This document shows, piece after piece, positions 19,901 to 28,534 of a DNA stretch of 64,000 nucleotides. The notes under the pieces were generated by a model. That model did no database searches. It was not told where the DNA came from and saw only the letters and a list, made by a program, of their open reading frames with translations. The DNA lies in the NCBI GenBank assembly GCA_947184155.2, contig CAMXCT020003779.1, forward strand, positions 515,427 through 579,426, given 5' to 3'. This DNA is from Cladocopium goreaui. Lineage: Eukaryota; Sar; Dinophyceae; Suessiales; Symbiodiniaceae. Positions within the stretch are counted from its first letter, which is position 1. Each line of letters starts with the position of its first letter. The position numbers and the translations under genes are program-made.

Positions 19901-20797
19901 TGAACTTGGTTGATGTGTTTCCCCCGAGTCCTGTATTCCTGGCATATCCAAATCATCATCAGGTGGTGGTCCATAATCATCTGGAATGATATACTCTTGA
20001 TCATCATCATCACCTGGATCGGGTCCAGTATTGTAATCAGGTTGATTATCATCATCCAGAGGATCTTCTGGTTCATCACCACTCAACATCTCATCATCAT
20101 TTGGTGGAACATCACCATGCTGATCTGGATGAATGGGATCGTCACCATTTGGTGGTGTGCTACTTGAACTAGGAGGATCTTCAACTCTCCTTTTGATAGC
20201 ACCAGTCGGTTCTCGTGAAAAGACGATCATACTCCATTCATGGATTTTGAACTGTTCATGATGTGGATACAACTGTGACACAAACATGAAGTAAACATGA
20301 TCATAGTCACCAGGTTTCCAAATAAGTAGGACAGCATCTTCAGGATGTTGAAACAAAGGATTCACTCTTCCATAAGTTCCTCTGAACACACTGCAATCTT
20401 CAAAGTACATTTGAGGCAATGTCTTCTTTCTGACATCTTGAAGTCCAGGAATCAGTTCAATGATTCTGGGGTCAGTTGATTCTCTGACACTGGCCTCTGT
20501 ACTCCTTGGCAACTGATCAATCTTCCTCAATGTTTGAACAAGTAACTGAGTGGTAAATCTCTGTGGAAGAATGTGCTTCAACGGCACTGGAATCGAGGTC
20601 TCAACATGATGCAAATCTTGCAACAAACACGAGCACTCAGGTTCACGGTCCAAAAACATTGACGTGCCACACAATGCTCCATCATCAAAATGTTCCAACA
20701 GATCTTCAAACAAGAAACATTGTCTCATGTTCTGCAAGGTACAAGTTGTGTGAACTGCGCAATGAATGAACACAAGTGAGATGGTAAGACCTTCCAT
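16904..20797 (-). CDS. copia RT-RNase H ORF of element 2
   Basis: A 1297-aa frame. The first ~200 residues continue the linker domain. Residues about 205-480 are acidic, Pro/Asp-rich and probably disordered. RT begins near residue 570 (RWVLTIKVDKDG, FKARWVCRGF). Motif A LHLDLKTAFLQGE is near 637, SVYGLADAPRRWW near 680, and the catalytic LHVDDLFITG near 934. RNase H shows MPDAAF near 1090, TLSTTVAELYALMKC near 1155 and MRTDANNLV near 1180, so its acidic residues are intact. This is the RVT_2/copia type. An unusually long insert with acidic patches splits RT between the fingers and the catalytic box (roughly residues 715-920). The frame is open back only to a TGA just before its ATG at 20797. 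Confidence 0.85.
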   Translation of the reverse strand: MEGLTISLVFIHCAVHTTCTLQNMRQCFLFEDLLEHFDDGALCGTSMFLDREPECSCLLQDLHHVETSIPVPLKHILPQRFTTQLLVQTLRKIDQLPRSTEASVRESTDPRIIELIPGLQDVRKKTLPQMYFEDCSVFRGTYGRVNPLFQHPEDAVLLIWKPGDYDHVYFMFVSQLYPHHEQFKIHEWSMIVFSREPTGAIKRRVEDPPSSSSTPPNGDDPIHPDQHGDVPPNDDEMLSGDEPEDPLDDDNQPDYNTGPDPGDDDDQEYIIPDDYGPPPDDDLDMPGIQDSGETHQPSSPSTPFSNPDIPIEEIADPGQDDDSPPGPDPTSEPIRVQRKQRQISTDSTDALPKAKAKVIIKRPKVQLPGHVQPISVPTQKPYEDEDEGPSHDPTASSSHDNTIPLPTTTPTSFTPGDFAQPAQQQSSQGTPELVSSQHDDDETEPYETDDTPVLTEDDIAQLQEEDVDTEPYTSDHSHFVDVDGTVFVPLGPKVQAAPEFGSYDVTGFKQFEQYLAKNGKKQPKAESVITQEVLRKYAKEIKQAKLEEFRSFLDFTAMTFRDKRRHKIDNYVTGRWVLTIKVDKDGQFKKFKARWVCRGFQDAQKYDLQTDSPTATRYGFRVASQHAASMYWDLLHLDLKTAFLQGETYDLDRRVIHVQLPTDIGLPPYLVGLCTRSVYGLADAPRRWWNRLDKFLISLGIQPTRADRCTYVCYDGAFKEPKQVSFADSEATEPAPVTYYVSSQDSEETRDESSDIAEEVHKSLLVEEKLFSACYQQTQTWKQRKEFKEKKVEDCAWTPVVDETLLKFLESVEHKSGWYPFENGHAQVAYRAKALRTPDPHYDRKKFHLRTSIAKRKGVWWLLEMNHDMNKDNVSTSLEEEAEVLVSVFLPSERTYLATTPQLTPEIVEQLLEHFMDPVNGSNAKGRKPIGMCCLHVDDLFITGTPEFLEKFKKVVKSQFKIGHEDVNDLMFTGQRVKWIIDEKTKKKSHITVEQSLCVSELTEVVIPKGLKDEDKCDKDLHTAYRSLLGSINWLQSRTQFQSCYQFSRCASAAASPTIGDCKTLNKLCRQIVGDPMELMFWPLQGDPRLVAMPDAAFRNNSDKSSQRAMVIFMAEPRKEKSKNTRGSLIFFESTKIKRTTLSTTVAELYALMKCYGTCQMLRGLIKDITGLSSEIHMRTDANNLVTTASTTHVPEQQETIHMIQMLRKEACSGSIADLSHIRTQWCLADCLTKKSANPQNLIDAVRQGVLKEVDAHPPFRSLLEHKAYLRSWLPTVCSHVDFRHDVFLLGDTLRDS

Positions 20798-21333
20798 TGT
20801 GGATCATTCCAAAGCTTCCCTTCTCTATTGAAGGCATGCTGTGGTTCCAACATGTCAAAGTCTTCATCATAATTGTAATACACACGCAAGTTCTTGATTG
20901 AAGGATCACAACGACAGTAATTTGTCATGTCAAGGTTGAAACAACCAATGTGATACTTGATTCTGTCCTTCTGAAATTTCTTCCAAGCCAAAAACTGAGC
21001 AAATCCTGAATCAGGTGGTGCAATCACCAAGAAACCTTTTCCTCGGTCAGCTTGCCATTTCATCACATCAAGGCAAAACTTGAATACCGAGTATTTCCAG
21101 GAATTTGGTGAAGGATTTGTGATCAACACGTATTCAGGATCAAGCTTCTCAAGTTGTTTCCAAACTTGGTTTTGTTTCTTTTTACTGTTGAAACTCCAAC
21201 CATGCTTGTGGTCAATGGGTTCACCAACCTTCATGTTCAATCGTGCCATGTGCCAACTAAGACCAGTGTTGCTACTGAAAGAGTTCCACAACATCACACT
21301 TGCCAGTTTGACAAAACCAGTGAGCTTGTTCAC
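20725..21333 (-). CDS. methyltransferase-like linker domain of element 2
   Basis: A 202-aa frame between integrase and RT, joined to the integrase frame by a +1 offset. After VVELF in the upstream frame the sense continues here as SSNTGLSWHMARLNMKVG, then LEKLDPEYVLITNPSPNSW, then DVMKWQADRGKGFLVIAPPD. Dinoflagellate copia elements often carry a domain at this place that resembles a class I methyltransferase, with an SPPC-like loop and an aromatic motif. Here the loop is NPSPNS with no Cys, so catalysis as a C5 methyltransferase is unlikely. Family assignment is from pattern memory only. Confidence 0.45.
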   Translation of the reverse strand: MNKLTGFVKLASVMLWNSFSSNTGLSWHMARLNMKVGEPIDHKHGWSFNSKKKQNQVWKQLEKLDPEYVLITNPSPNSWKYSVFKFCLDVMKWQADRGKGFLVIAPPDSGFAQFLAWKKFQKDRIKYHIGCFNLDMTNYCRCDPSIKNLRVYYNYDEDFDMLEPQHAFNREGKLWNDPQWKVLPSHLCSFIAQFTQLVPCRT

Positions 21334-23833
21334 CTAAGTAGGCTTCAGCATATTCAGCGATGTCTGGTTCATAGTCATCTTCATCTTCAACTGCAAGTGG
21401 AACAGGTTCCGATGTGTCAAGTCCAGGAACAGCAACATCATGCCATTCATCATGGTCACGTCTCACCTTCGATTGATTAACACGCATGACTGCGTTGTCA
21501 ACATGAACATTGACCATAGCACCTTCTTGAGAGATAACAGTACCTCTGATCCATCTTTCCTTCTTCCATGCCTTTGAAGCAATAGCATTAGCATTGACAG
21601 GGGAACTCCAAACGAAAACCTTGTCACCTGGTTTGTAAGGTCCATCTGATGGCATTGTTCGTTTGGCCATGTCATGTCTGAGGTCAGCAGCTTGTCTGGC
21701 TTCCTGATGTGCCCTCAGTGCTAACCTTTGCAACTCGAGTTGTGTTCTGTCTTCAGGTAAAGGGTCAACACTAAGTTGAGCAGGATCAGAAGTCTCAATA
21801 TCCAGAAGATCTGGTGGTCTTCTACCAGTGGCAATTTCCAAAGGAGAATAACCACTAACAGTGAGTTGAGTGTTTCTGGCCCAAACAGTACGCTTCACAG
21901 CTTCTCTGATGGTGATTCCTTTGAACCTATCATCTTCAAGGTTCTTGGACATGATTTGCCATTGTCGTTTGAAAAGTCTGACAGCTGATTCAGCTCTGTT
22001 AGGCCATGGGGTTCTTGAACCACAGGGACATTCCTTGATACCATGAGTTCGGTAATAAGTCAGAAAGTCTTCTTGAAAGAAAGCTTCATCACCTACGATG
22101 GCTTTAGGCATACAATTGTGTTCATCACTCCACAACCTTAGAGCCTGAATGGTCTCCTTGTTGTTCAGTGAGTTTTGTGCCGTAGCCCAAAGTAAGTTGG
22201 TTGCACCATCAAGAACAAGCAACACCATGTACTTGTTCTTCCTCAACTGAATTTCAGCATGATCAACAAAGATAACATCTCCAAAGTTGGTGGATCGTAT
22301 GCCTGAAATTCTGGCTCGCGGCGGTGGTGCAATGGAAGTACTACACACACGACACTTGTTGTACATCTCCTCATACTTCTGATAGACAGAGTCAGGAAGT
22401 CCTAACATGGAAGTCCTTCGTCTGAATTGAGTAGGAGACATGTGATAGTGTTTGATATGAAGCTTGTAAAGTTCCACACTATCCTCCAGTTTCCTGAGCA
22501 TCTTTCTGTATGCTGGTGTCATGGCTTGCACTTCACTACCAGGCAGTGGAATCGAAACTCGCCTAGGCTCAAGAGCATCACTACCTAGTTTCTCAACTTG
22601 ACTTTCTGAATCTTGCTTACCACGGTTGCGCGCAGGTGCAGAATGTTTTGGTTCAATGACTTGAGGTTCATCTGAATCAATTTTGTCCAAACCTAACTCC
22701 CTAGCTACCTTATCAAGCTCATCTTCTTCATCAAGCTTGGGATAGGAGACAACAACCTTCTTTCTTGATGAACCTGATTGAGAGTCATCGACAACCTGAG
22801 GTTTCTGCTTACCTACGTGTCTTTTGGCTGCAGGTGGACCTACCTCAATCTTTTTCGAGCCTGGTCCATTTGAAATCGGTTTGCCTTCCTCCTTCTTTAA
22901 GGAGCTTGGCTTCTTCTTCTGTACACCTGATGGCACTGAAGAGGCTGACTCAGGGTGAAAAAGATCATCAATGTTTCCACGAAAGGGCTTTGCACGATCA
23001 ATGTCACTTCTGACAATGTCATCTGGGATCACGTAGTCCTCCTTGATCTTGTAGATGGTCTTGCCCTTCCAGAACTCTTCACTCTGTTCAGAAAACCTCT
23101 TCTTCTCAGTGCGCCAGTTGTCCTTGTGAAGAACCTTCTTCTTGCTCTTCTGGAATTCCATGTGGGTTTCTCTCTCATCAAGAAGTTGATCTTTTGGAAT
23201 TGGAGTTTTCTCTGATCGAGTCATCTCATGTAAGTTCATTCTCTTGTCCTTGTGGTGCCTGATGAGTTCACGACGTAGTGGATCAACCTGCCAGTAGTCA
23301 CCAGTCACCAAAGCTTCTCCTTCATGATCATCTTGTTTGACAGCAATCTGACTGTACTCAAAGTGATCGTGTTGTGAATAGAAACTTTTGACTTGTGGAG
23401 TCTTGAAATGAACTTGGCTCATGTACCATGCTACATCTTGTAGGTCGAGAATGAGATGAGTACTGATGGCTGTCCTCAAAACCATTTTTCTCATGCCAAT
23501 ACGTGCACAGGACAAATAAGCCTTCTCTGGAGTAAGTTCAAATTGAAATCCAAGGTTTCTCATCTGTGGAAGTGACATCAACAATGGGACATCACCTTCT
23601 TCGACAATGTCGAATTCTGTAAACTGAGTGTTCCATCCATGATCATACATGAATATCACGAGCTTCTCAGTACATTTTGATTGTTGTGAGTTTGCAAAGA
23701 AGAATCTTGAACTTGTTGGCTGAATTTCATACCAGAGTCCACTGTTGGGATGTGAGTCAACATATCTGCAAAATGCTTCAACTGCTCGTCGAGAGCCCAT
23801 AGCTCTTGTGCATCCAAGATCCAGAATACACAC
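21272..23833 (-). CDS. protease-integrase ORF of element 2
   Basis: An 853-aa frame; the open frame extends upstream to about 23870. The protease signature is ILDLGCTRAMGSRRAV at residues 3-18, with D-L-G in place of the common D-S/T-G. A basic Ser/Lys-rich segment follows (about 270-420). The integrase zinc-binding part is HIKHYHMSP...YNKCRVC near residues 460-500. Catalytic Asp in VIFVDHAEI is near 523, Asp in IVGDEAFF near 580 and Glu in NRAESAVRLFKRQ near 612. A chromatin- or nucleic-acid-binding style C-terminus includes KPGDKVFVWSSPVNA. The frame ends VVELFQ then TAG, where a +1 shift continues into the next ORF. Confidence 0.8.
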   Translation of the reverse strand: MCILDLGCTRAMGSRRAVEAFCRYVDSHPNSGLWYEIQPTSSRFFFANSQQSKCTEKLVIFMYDHGWNTQFTEFDIVEEGDVPLLMSLPQMRNLGFQFELTPEKAYLSCARIGMRKMVLRTAISTHLILDLQDVAWYMSQVHFKTPQVKSFYSQHDHFEYSQIAVKQDDHEGEALVTGDYWQVDPLRRELIRHHKDKRMNLHEMTRSEKTPIPKDQLLDERETHMEFQKSKKKVLHKDNWRTEKKRFSEQSEEFWKGKTIYKIKEDYVIPDDIVRSDIDRAKPFRGNIDDLFHPESASSVPSGVQKKKPSSLKKEEGKPISNGPGSKKIEVGPPAAKRHVGKQKPQVVDDSQSGSSRKKVVVSYPKLDEEDELDKVARELGLDKIDSDEPQVIEPKHSAPARNRGKQDSESQVEKLGSDALEPRRVSIPLPGSEVQAMTPAYRKMLRKLEDSVELYKLHIKHYHMSPTQFRRRTSMLGLPDSVYQKYEEMYNKCRVCSTSIAPPPRARISGIRSTNFGDVIFVDHAEIQLRKNKYMVLLVLDGATNLLWATAQNSLNNKETIQALRLWSDEHNCMPKAIVGDEAFFQEDFLTYYRTHGIKECPCGSRTPWPNRAESAVRLFKRQWQIMSKNLEDDRFKGITIREAVKRTVWARNTQLTVSGYSPLEIATGRRPPDLLDIETSDPAQLSVDPLPEDRTQLELQRLALRAHQEARQAADLRHDMAKRTMPSDGPYKPGDKVFVWSSPVNANAIASKAWKKERWIRGTVISQEGAMVNVHVDNAVMRVNQSKVRRDHDEWHDVAVPGLDTSEPVPLAVEDEDDYEPDIAEYAEAYLGEQAHWFCQTGKCDVVELFQ
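21277..21283 (-). promoter_or_regulatory. putative +1 frameshift site, integrase to linker ORF
   Basis: Minus-strand reading is CTC TTT CAG TAG in the integrase frame and TTC AGT AGC in the next. A Phe-tRNA that slips from UUU to UUC by one base gives VVELF then SSNTGLSW with no loss of sense, immediately before the stop. Confidence 0.4.
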
Positions 23834-25100
23834 AGTTGGTGGTGCAGAATTCTGTGTGAAAAGCTAGTCCATTCTCACATGCCAGATCAGTTTGTACAGT
23901 ATGAAATGAAAAAGCACTCTGCTGTGATGGTTCCTCTATCTCTGTAGAGCATCCATGTGAAAACAATGATGTGCCTTCTGCCAATGGCTTCCATGAAGCC
24001 TCACCTTCTTGAAGACCAACTTGCCTGGGCACTACAGCTGGACGTTGTTGTACACCTTGTCGTAGTGCACCAACTTCTCCAACCAGAACAGGGAATCTCT
24101 TCATTTCTCTCCTGTTTTGATGTGCTCTTGCATCACGTTGGTTCTGTCCTCCACGACGAGTACGTCGTTGTTCATCTTGTGCTGCATACGTGGATGTCAA
24201 AACATCAACACGTGCTGGCTCTGTCTCTGCAACATCAACACGTGCTGGTTCAGTTGTTCCAAATGAAAAGAAACCATGACCAGAACTTGAAGCTGCAGAA
24301 GAATAATGAGCTTGTTGAGTTGGTTGATTCTGTATGGCAGGAGCTGATGTGGTCTGAGGTTGAACGTAGTTCGACTTGCCTTTTCCATCTCCTGGCTTTC
24401 CTCCTTTTCCATCATCATCCTTGCCTTTCTTGCCTTTCTTTCCTTTTCCTTTTCCTTTTCCTTTCTTCTGGAAGTATCCATACTCATCCATGTAGTACAG
24501 ATCATCATAGGCCCAATAGCCTTCATTCCAGGTTTGATCATCGGCCCAATAGCCGTCATAGTTTTCATTCCATTCATCTTCTTGCCATTCATCTTCATAA
24601 CCTTCTTCACTCACCATGTGAGCACGGCCTTTTCTTCTTCCTTTTCCTCGGCCTTTTCCTTTTCTTGATTTGAAGAACCTTCGTCCTCCTCTGCCTTTTC
24701 CTTTTCCATTTCTCTTTCCTTTACCTTTGCCTCGTCTGATGTATTTGCCTTGGAACCTTCTCTGATACCATGTGAAGTTGGCGTCATCATAAACCCAGAA
24801 AACATCTTCTAAGGCATCCAGGAATCCTTCTGCGCCGTCTTCTTCATCTTCGGCCCAATAGCCGTCGGTTCCTTCTAATTCACCTTCATCCAGTACGAGG
24901 AAAGATCTTCTCTGTGCCATGCCAGAGGGTTGCATCAATGGATTGTCAACTGCTGCTTTGGTAGTGCAAAACATTTCCAAAAACAGGTCACGTAGTTCTT
25001 GAATACTGTATCGATCGAGGGTTCGTCCACGATGTGTCATGATACTTGTGAGTGTGTTTCTCTGATCTTGACTCAGGTCAGCTAGACTTACAAAAATCAA
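23778..25100 (-). CDS. basic gag/nucleocapsid-like ORF of element 2
   Basis: A 440-aa frame entered from the capsid-like ORF by a +1 offset. The first ~120 residues are helical and acidic (LADLSQDQRNTLTSIM). Two Gly/Lys/Arg-rich blocks follow (GKGKGKRNGKGKGRGGRR and KKGKGKGKGKKGKKGK), separated by a Tyr/Trp/Asp/Glu-rich segment (WNENYDGYWADDQTWNEGYW). This alternation of strongly basic and acidic-aromatic blocks replaces zinc knuckles as the likely RNA-binding part. The tail is Gln/Thr-rich and overlaps the protease ORF. The listed start is a non-ATG codon, so translation by frameshift is more likely than independent initiation. Confidence 0.7.
   Translation of the reverse strand: MIFVSLADLSQDQRNTLTSIMTHRGRTLDRYSIQELRDLFLEMFCTTKAAVDNPLMQPSGMAQRRSFLVLDEGELEGTDGYWAEDEEDGAEGFLDALEDVFWVYDDANFTWYQRRFQGKYIRRGKGKGKRNGKGKGRGGRRFFKSRKGKGRGKGRRKGRAHMVSEEGYEDEWQEDEWNENYDGYWADDQTWNEGYWAYDDLYYMDEYGYFQKKGKGKGKGKKGKKGKDDDGKGGKPGDGKGKSNYVQPQTTSAPAIQNQPTQQAHYSSAASSSGHGFFSFGTTEPARVDVAETEPARVDVLTSTYAAQDEQRRTRRGGQNQRDARAHQNRREMKRFPVLVGEVGALRQGVQQRPAVVPRQVGLQEGEASWKPLAEGTSLFSHGCSTEIEEPSQQSAFSFHTVQTDLACENGLAFHTEFCTTNCVYSGSWMHKSYGLSTSS
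23856..23864 (-). promoter_or_regulatory. putative +1 frameshift site, gag to protease ORF
   Basis: Minus-strand reading is GCT TTT CAC in the gag frame. A UUU to UUC slip gives ACA CAG AAT in the protease frame, leading to NSAPPTVCILDLGCT. The protease frame is closed by a TAG only a few bases upstream, so the shift must occur within about 50 bases of this point. Confidence 0.4.
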
Positions 25101-25827
25101 ATGCTAGCAAATTTTCACCCAGTGGGAATGCTTGTCGCTGTGCTTCTCTACGATTTTCCTGAAATTGTCTGAATGCCGCTAGTGCCAGTTCATCTGTCCA
25201 AGGAACAGCTACATGGGGTGTTCCTGAGGCTGCTGCTACTTCAGCTCTCTCTTGTTGATCTCGTTCATGTTCTTGACGTCGTTGTTGAACAAACAGAATT
25301 GCTTCAGGACTAGTCACTGTTACTTCTGGAAGTAAATCCATCCAAGACTCAATAAGTCTATTGCCAGTGAGTTGAAATCTAGTCATCCACTTCTGAAGAT
25401 CCATGGTTCCTCTGTTGAACTTCATGAACTGCATGAAACGGTATAAGAACACGTTCTGGGCACCTTTGATGAAATGAGGTCGTAGAAATCTTTTGAAATA
25501 AGCCACTCCTTCATAGGGATCCCTGAGTAATTCTCTATCCAATAGCCTCTTGTATTGTTGAGCATCTCCTTCCAGTCTGTTGCGCAATGCTGGACCACGT
25601 TTCTCTGGTTCTAACTCCGTAATGTCACACCAGTCATCAATTGCATCCTCAAAAGCAAAGAAGCTGGTTCGCCCATCATAGGCTGGAGCAACCTTTGTGG
25701 TCATCTGTTGCGTCATATGAATCTGTGTATGCTGGGGTGCTCTTCTCATTGCATAAGAGTCATATTGGTTCCATTCATTTGCATCGACAATGTCGAAGTC
25801 ATCATCATCATAGCCATGGCTTGCCAT
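25078..25827 (-). CDS. capsid-like gag ORF of element 2
   Basis: A 249-aa ORF starting MASHGYDDDDFDIVD. Residues about 45-190 look like a copia gag capsid: APAYDGRTSFFAFEDAIDDW, LRNRLEGDAQQYKRLL, VAYFKRFLRPHFIKGAQNVF, FMKFNRGTMDLQKWMTRFQL. It is the first ORF of the element and has the only clear ATG start with no open frame upstream. It ends FDFCKSS then TGA; the following ORF continues the sense in the +1 frame after FDF. Assembly of virus-like particles is the family role. Confidence 0.75.
   Translation of the reverse strand: MASHGYDDDDFDIVDANEWNQYDSYAMRRAPQHTQIHMTQQMTTKVAPAYDGRTSFFAFEDAIDDWCDITELEPEKRGPALRNRLEGDAQQYKRLLDRELLRDPYEGVAYFKRFLRPHFIKGAQNVFLYRFMQFMKFNRGTMDLQKWMTRFQLTGNRLIESWMDLLPEVTVTSPEAILFVQQRRQEHERDQQERAEVAAASGTPHVAVPWTDELALAAFRQFQENRREAQRQAFPLGENLLAFDFCKSS
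25090..25098 (-). promoter_or_regulatory. putative +1 frameshift site inside gag
   Basis: Minus-strand reading is GAT TTT TGT in the capsid frame. A UUU to UUU slip by one base gives GTA AGT CTA, that is FDF then VSLADLSQ. The capsid frame stops four codons later. Confidence 0.4.
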
Positions 25828-26590
25828 TTCTTGGGCTCTACCTGGAGCTCACCCTCAATGAGGGATCACTGCTCCGCTACCACTTGAAGAGGGGCCCTAG
25901 CGTCTACTTCAAGATCAGCTAAGGCGTCTTCCCCAATGACAGCACTCTTTTACTCTCAGCCTGTTGCCGGTCAGTGCTTGTCTACAGGGTTACTCTATAT
26001 ACCTCTTTCTTGAGCCTTGAAGGCGCATATAAATGTGCTCAATACTCATGCATGTACCTATGTAGGTATTAGGTCGAAACAAAAACAGGGGGGGGGGGTA
26101 CTAAAATGACTAGCAATCTCCTGAAGAATCAGGTAACGGGGCTGGCCGCCCTCCTCTTTACTTCGTAAAGTAAAACTCAAGGTAGCCCCTCTGGAGCTAC
26201 CTTTCGTGATTAGTCAGTTGGGATTATTATTCCCACTATATGGAAAAATAAGACATGTTCCAAACCACCAACTAGGGTCGTGAGGTTAAGTACAGTAGAT
26301 GGCCACCTGTCTGTGGAGTTTTTTTGATTGCCTCAGTGGGCTTATCATCCTAGGTGAATGCAAACTTAGAAATAAACAAATGCACCAAACCAGTTACTGC
26401 AGTCCTTTGATGTACTTGGGATTTTGAGGTGATGCAACGGGTTGGCAGGAACCAAACCATGCAAAAAAATCGGATGACAGCACCAAATACCACACCGAAG
26501 CAAAAAAGGAAACATTCTTAATGGTACTCACAGTTCACATTTTCGGGGTTTGCTATCTCTATATACATTGACTCCACCTACAGAATCAAA
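25828..26590. other. leader/flank of element 2; no gene seen
   Basis: Upstream of the element 2 gag start on the minus strand. It contains a G-run at about 26088-26098, a half copy of palindromic family B (about 26213-26272, ending CCAAACCACCAACTAG) and otherwise unremarkable sequence. I looked for an LTR matching 14500-14840 and saw none. Confidence 0.5.
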
Positions 26591-26594
26591 GTTG

Positions 26595-26699
26595 TACCCT
26601 CTGGTTATTTAACATAGCCATGGAAAATCACCATTTCTAATAGGCAAACCATCTATAAATGGGTCATTTTCCATGGCTATGTTAAATAACCAGAGGGTA
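26595..26699. repeat. palindromic MITE-like element, family A
   Basis: Begins TACCCTCTGGTTATTTAACA and ends with its reverse complement; arms of about 40 bases (also ATAGCCATGGAAAAT) flank a short loop. This is the cleanest copy of family A. Other copies or fragments: about 27492-27600, 29887-30011, 31032-31137, 31451-31635, 31819-31922, 38003-38117, 50948-51055, 54246-54349, 56136-56225, 56370-56455 and 56887-56995. They have no ORF; by type they are non-autonom­ous foldback or MITE elements. Confidence 0.85.
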
Positions 26700-26837
26700 T
26701 ATTGTACCTATTCTTTCTATCCCCAATCATTGTCGGCGAAGTCGGCAATGTGTGGCTTCCACTCGGACGATTCCCGAAGATAGGATCCACAAAATATTTC
26801 TCCAACCTAAGCGAACTATGTATTCCTCATGATTACT

Positions 26838-26975
26838 GAATATATATATATATATATATATATAGTTACTATATAGATATATAGTATATATATAGTTACT
26901 ATATATATATATATAGTTGCTATATATACATATATAATTATATATATATCATATATATATATATATATATTTTTT
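26838..26975. repeat. TA-rich microsatellite
   Basis: Runs of TATATATATA interrupted by ATAGTTACTA motifs. Confidence 0.9.
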
Positions 26976-27766
26976 TAGAAACCGGCAACTTTCGGGAGGA
27001 TTCCCTTCTGCTCAGCCAGTTTTGTATGCTGAGGTCGGCCTTTGGCACAGCTGCAGCATAAAGTGAGCTCCTGACTCAGGTGGAAACACCAAGGATTGGT
27101 GCATCTGAACTATGCTCTGCCAAACTTGAGTCTTAAACATCACATAAATCTCCAAGTGTGGGATCTCCAAAATCTGCAAAACCCGAAGTTAAGGTCTGCA
27201 AAACATAGTGAAACAGAAAAACAAATCTGACCTCAGGGTTCTCATTTTGATCCACAACTGTTTGAGATCTTTGGGAGTGCCAATTCTGCATCCTGGCCAT
27301 TGAACCTCACAAGTCTATCCATTAATCTCTACAGTTGCCCACAATCCCATTAAACATGAGAACTTCAAATTGTTTGATTGCGGAGGGTCTTATCCTTTTG
27401 GCAAAATTTATTGAAATTTTGCTCGCCTAAGATTCATCAAGTTTCATGACATTTGTTGATGATATCCCAATTTCTGTCTTCAACTGCTGATTACCCTCTG
27501 GTAAACTAACATAACTATGGAAAGATCCACCATTCTTAATGGCTAAATCCACTATCTATGGTCATTTTCAATAGCTTTTTGTTAACGTTTACCAGAGCAA
27601 AATATCCTCATTTCTGGGCCGTTTGGTGTTCGAACTGTGTATCCCACCAAATCCTGGACCTTTTGATGGTTGGTTTGACCCCGCTACCTCTGAACTCATA
27701 CATTTATGGTTGGCATTTATAGTTGATTTACCTATGAAAATAGTGATTTTTCATAGCTATCTTGGT

Positions 27767-27882
27767 CTGGTTGGTGGTTGACCTACCCCTCTGAAAAATA
27801 TATGAGTTCGTCAATGGGAAGGATGACATCCCATTAATATGAAATGGAAAATAAAAGCCATGTTCCAGTCACCACCAACCAG
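27767..27882. repeat. palindromic element, family B
   Basis: Starts CTGGTTGGTGGTT and ends ACCACCAACCAG. Interior blocks are ATGAGTTCGTCAATGGGAAG and a TCCCAT-ATGG turn. Further copies: about 30753-30869, 49339-49453, 49712-49808 and 53477-53585, with half copies at 26213-26272 and 53335-53420. No ORF. Confidence 0.8.
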
Positions 27883-28218
27883 ATAACCAGCACATGTCGA
27901 TTTCAACCCCCGACCCCCTGATTTTTTAGATGAAATTGGATAGTTTCCATAAGACGGTTTGCTTTTTCCCACACCACTCTGCAACTTTCATTGGGTGTTC
28001 AACTATACTGCTGCTGAACAAATAACTGTTCTTACCAAATATCCAAATTAAAAACAAATCCAATCAATAGTTCAATAGTTGCTGCTTATATCCCCATTCA
28101 TGTTGACAGAATGTTTGATCTGGGGATATAGTAACTTCTATCCCCAGACATGGTAAGTATGAAAGTAACTGTTGATTGCGGATATATCCCAATTGTTGCT
28201 GCGGATCCGTCCCAGCAT

Positions 28219-28325
28219 GCTAACATATATATATATAAATAATAATAATAATAAATAATAAATAATAATAATAAATATATATATATAAATGATATATTAT
28301 GTATGTATATATATAATATATATAC
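28219..28325. repeat. AT-rich microsatellite (TA and AAT)
   Basis: TATATATATA followed by repeated AATAAT and again TATATA. Confidence 0.9.
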
Positions 28326-28534
28326 TGATATGGGGATATTGATGGATATAGCCACTTCTATCCCCATTCATGTGAACAGCTGGTTCATATCGCCACTTTT
28401 ATATGGCTATGAGTTACAACCCAGCCAAATGGTATCCTAAGTATCCCTAAGTCATAGCTGGTATAGCTGGATGTTTATTCCCCAAGTGAGTTGTGTTTTT
28501 TTCCTTGCTAAACTGCAATACACAAATTAGGACA

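Larger units (their letters stand above)
14846..25827 (-). mobile_element. Ty1/copia retrotransposon, element 2, with Tpt1-like ORF
   Basis: Six overlapping or abutting ORFs on one strand cover 11 kb: capsid-like gag (25078-25827), basic gag (23778-25100), protease-integrase (21272-23833), methyltransferase-like (20725-21333), RT-RNase H (16904-20797), and a Tpt1/KptA-like ORF (14846-16888). Integrase, RT and RNase H catalytic residues are all present and each ORF is long and open, so the copy looks young. Codon phase changes by +1 at the first three borders, by -1 (or +2) at the fourth, and not at all at the last, where only a UGA separates the frames. I could not find LTRs, a primer-binding site or target duplications. 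This is a different lineage from element 1: no CCCH fingers, and a different integrase and linker. Confidence 0.85.

Noticed and set aside
14500..26100. LTRs of copia element 2
   Set aside because: Comparing both flanks by eye found no long direct repeat; only a purine-rich tract was seen.
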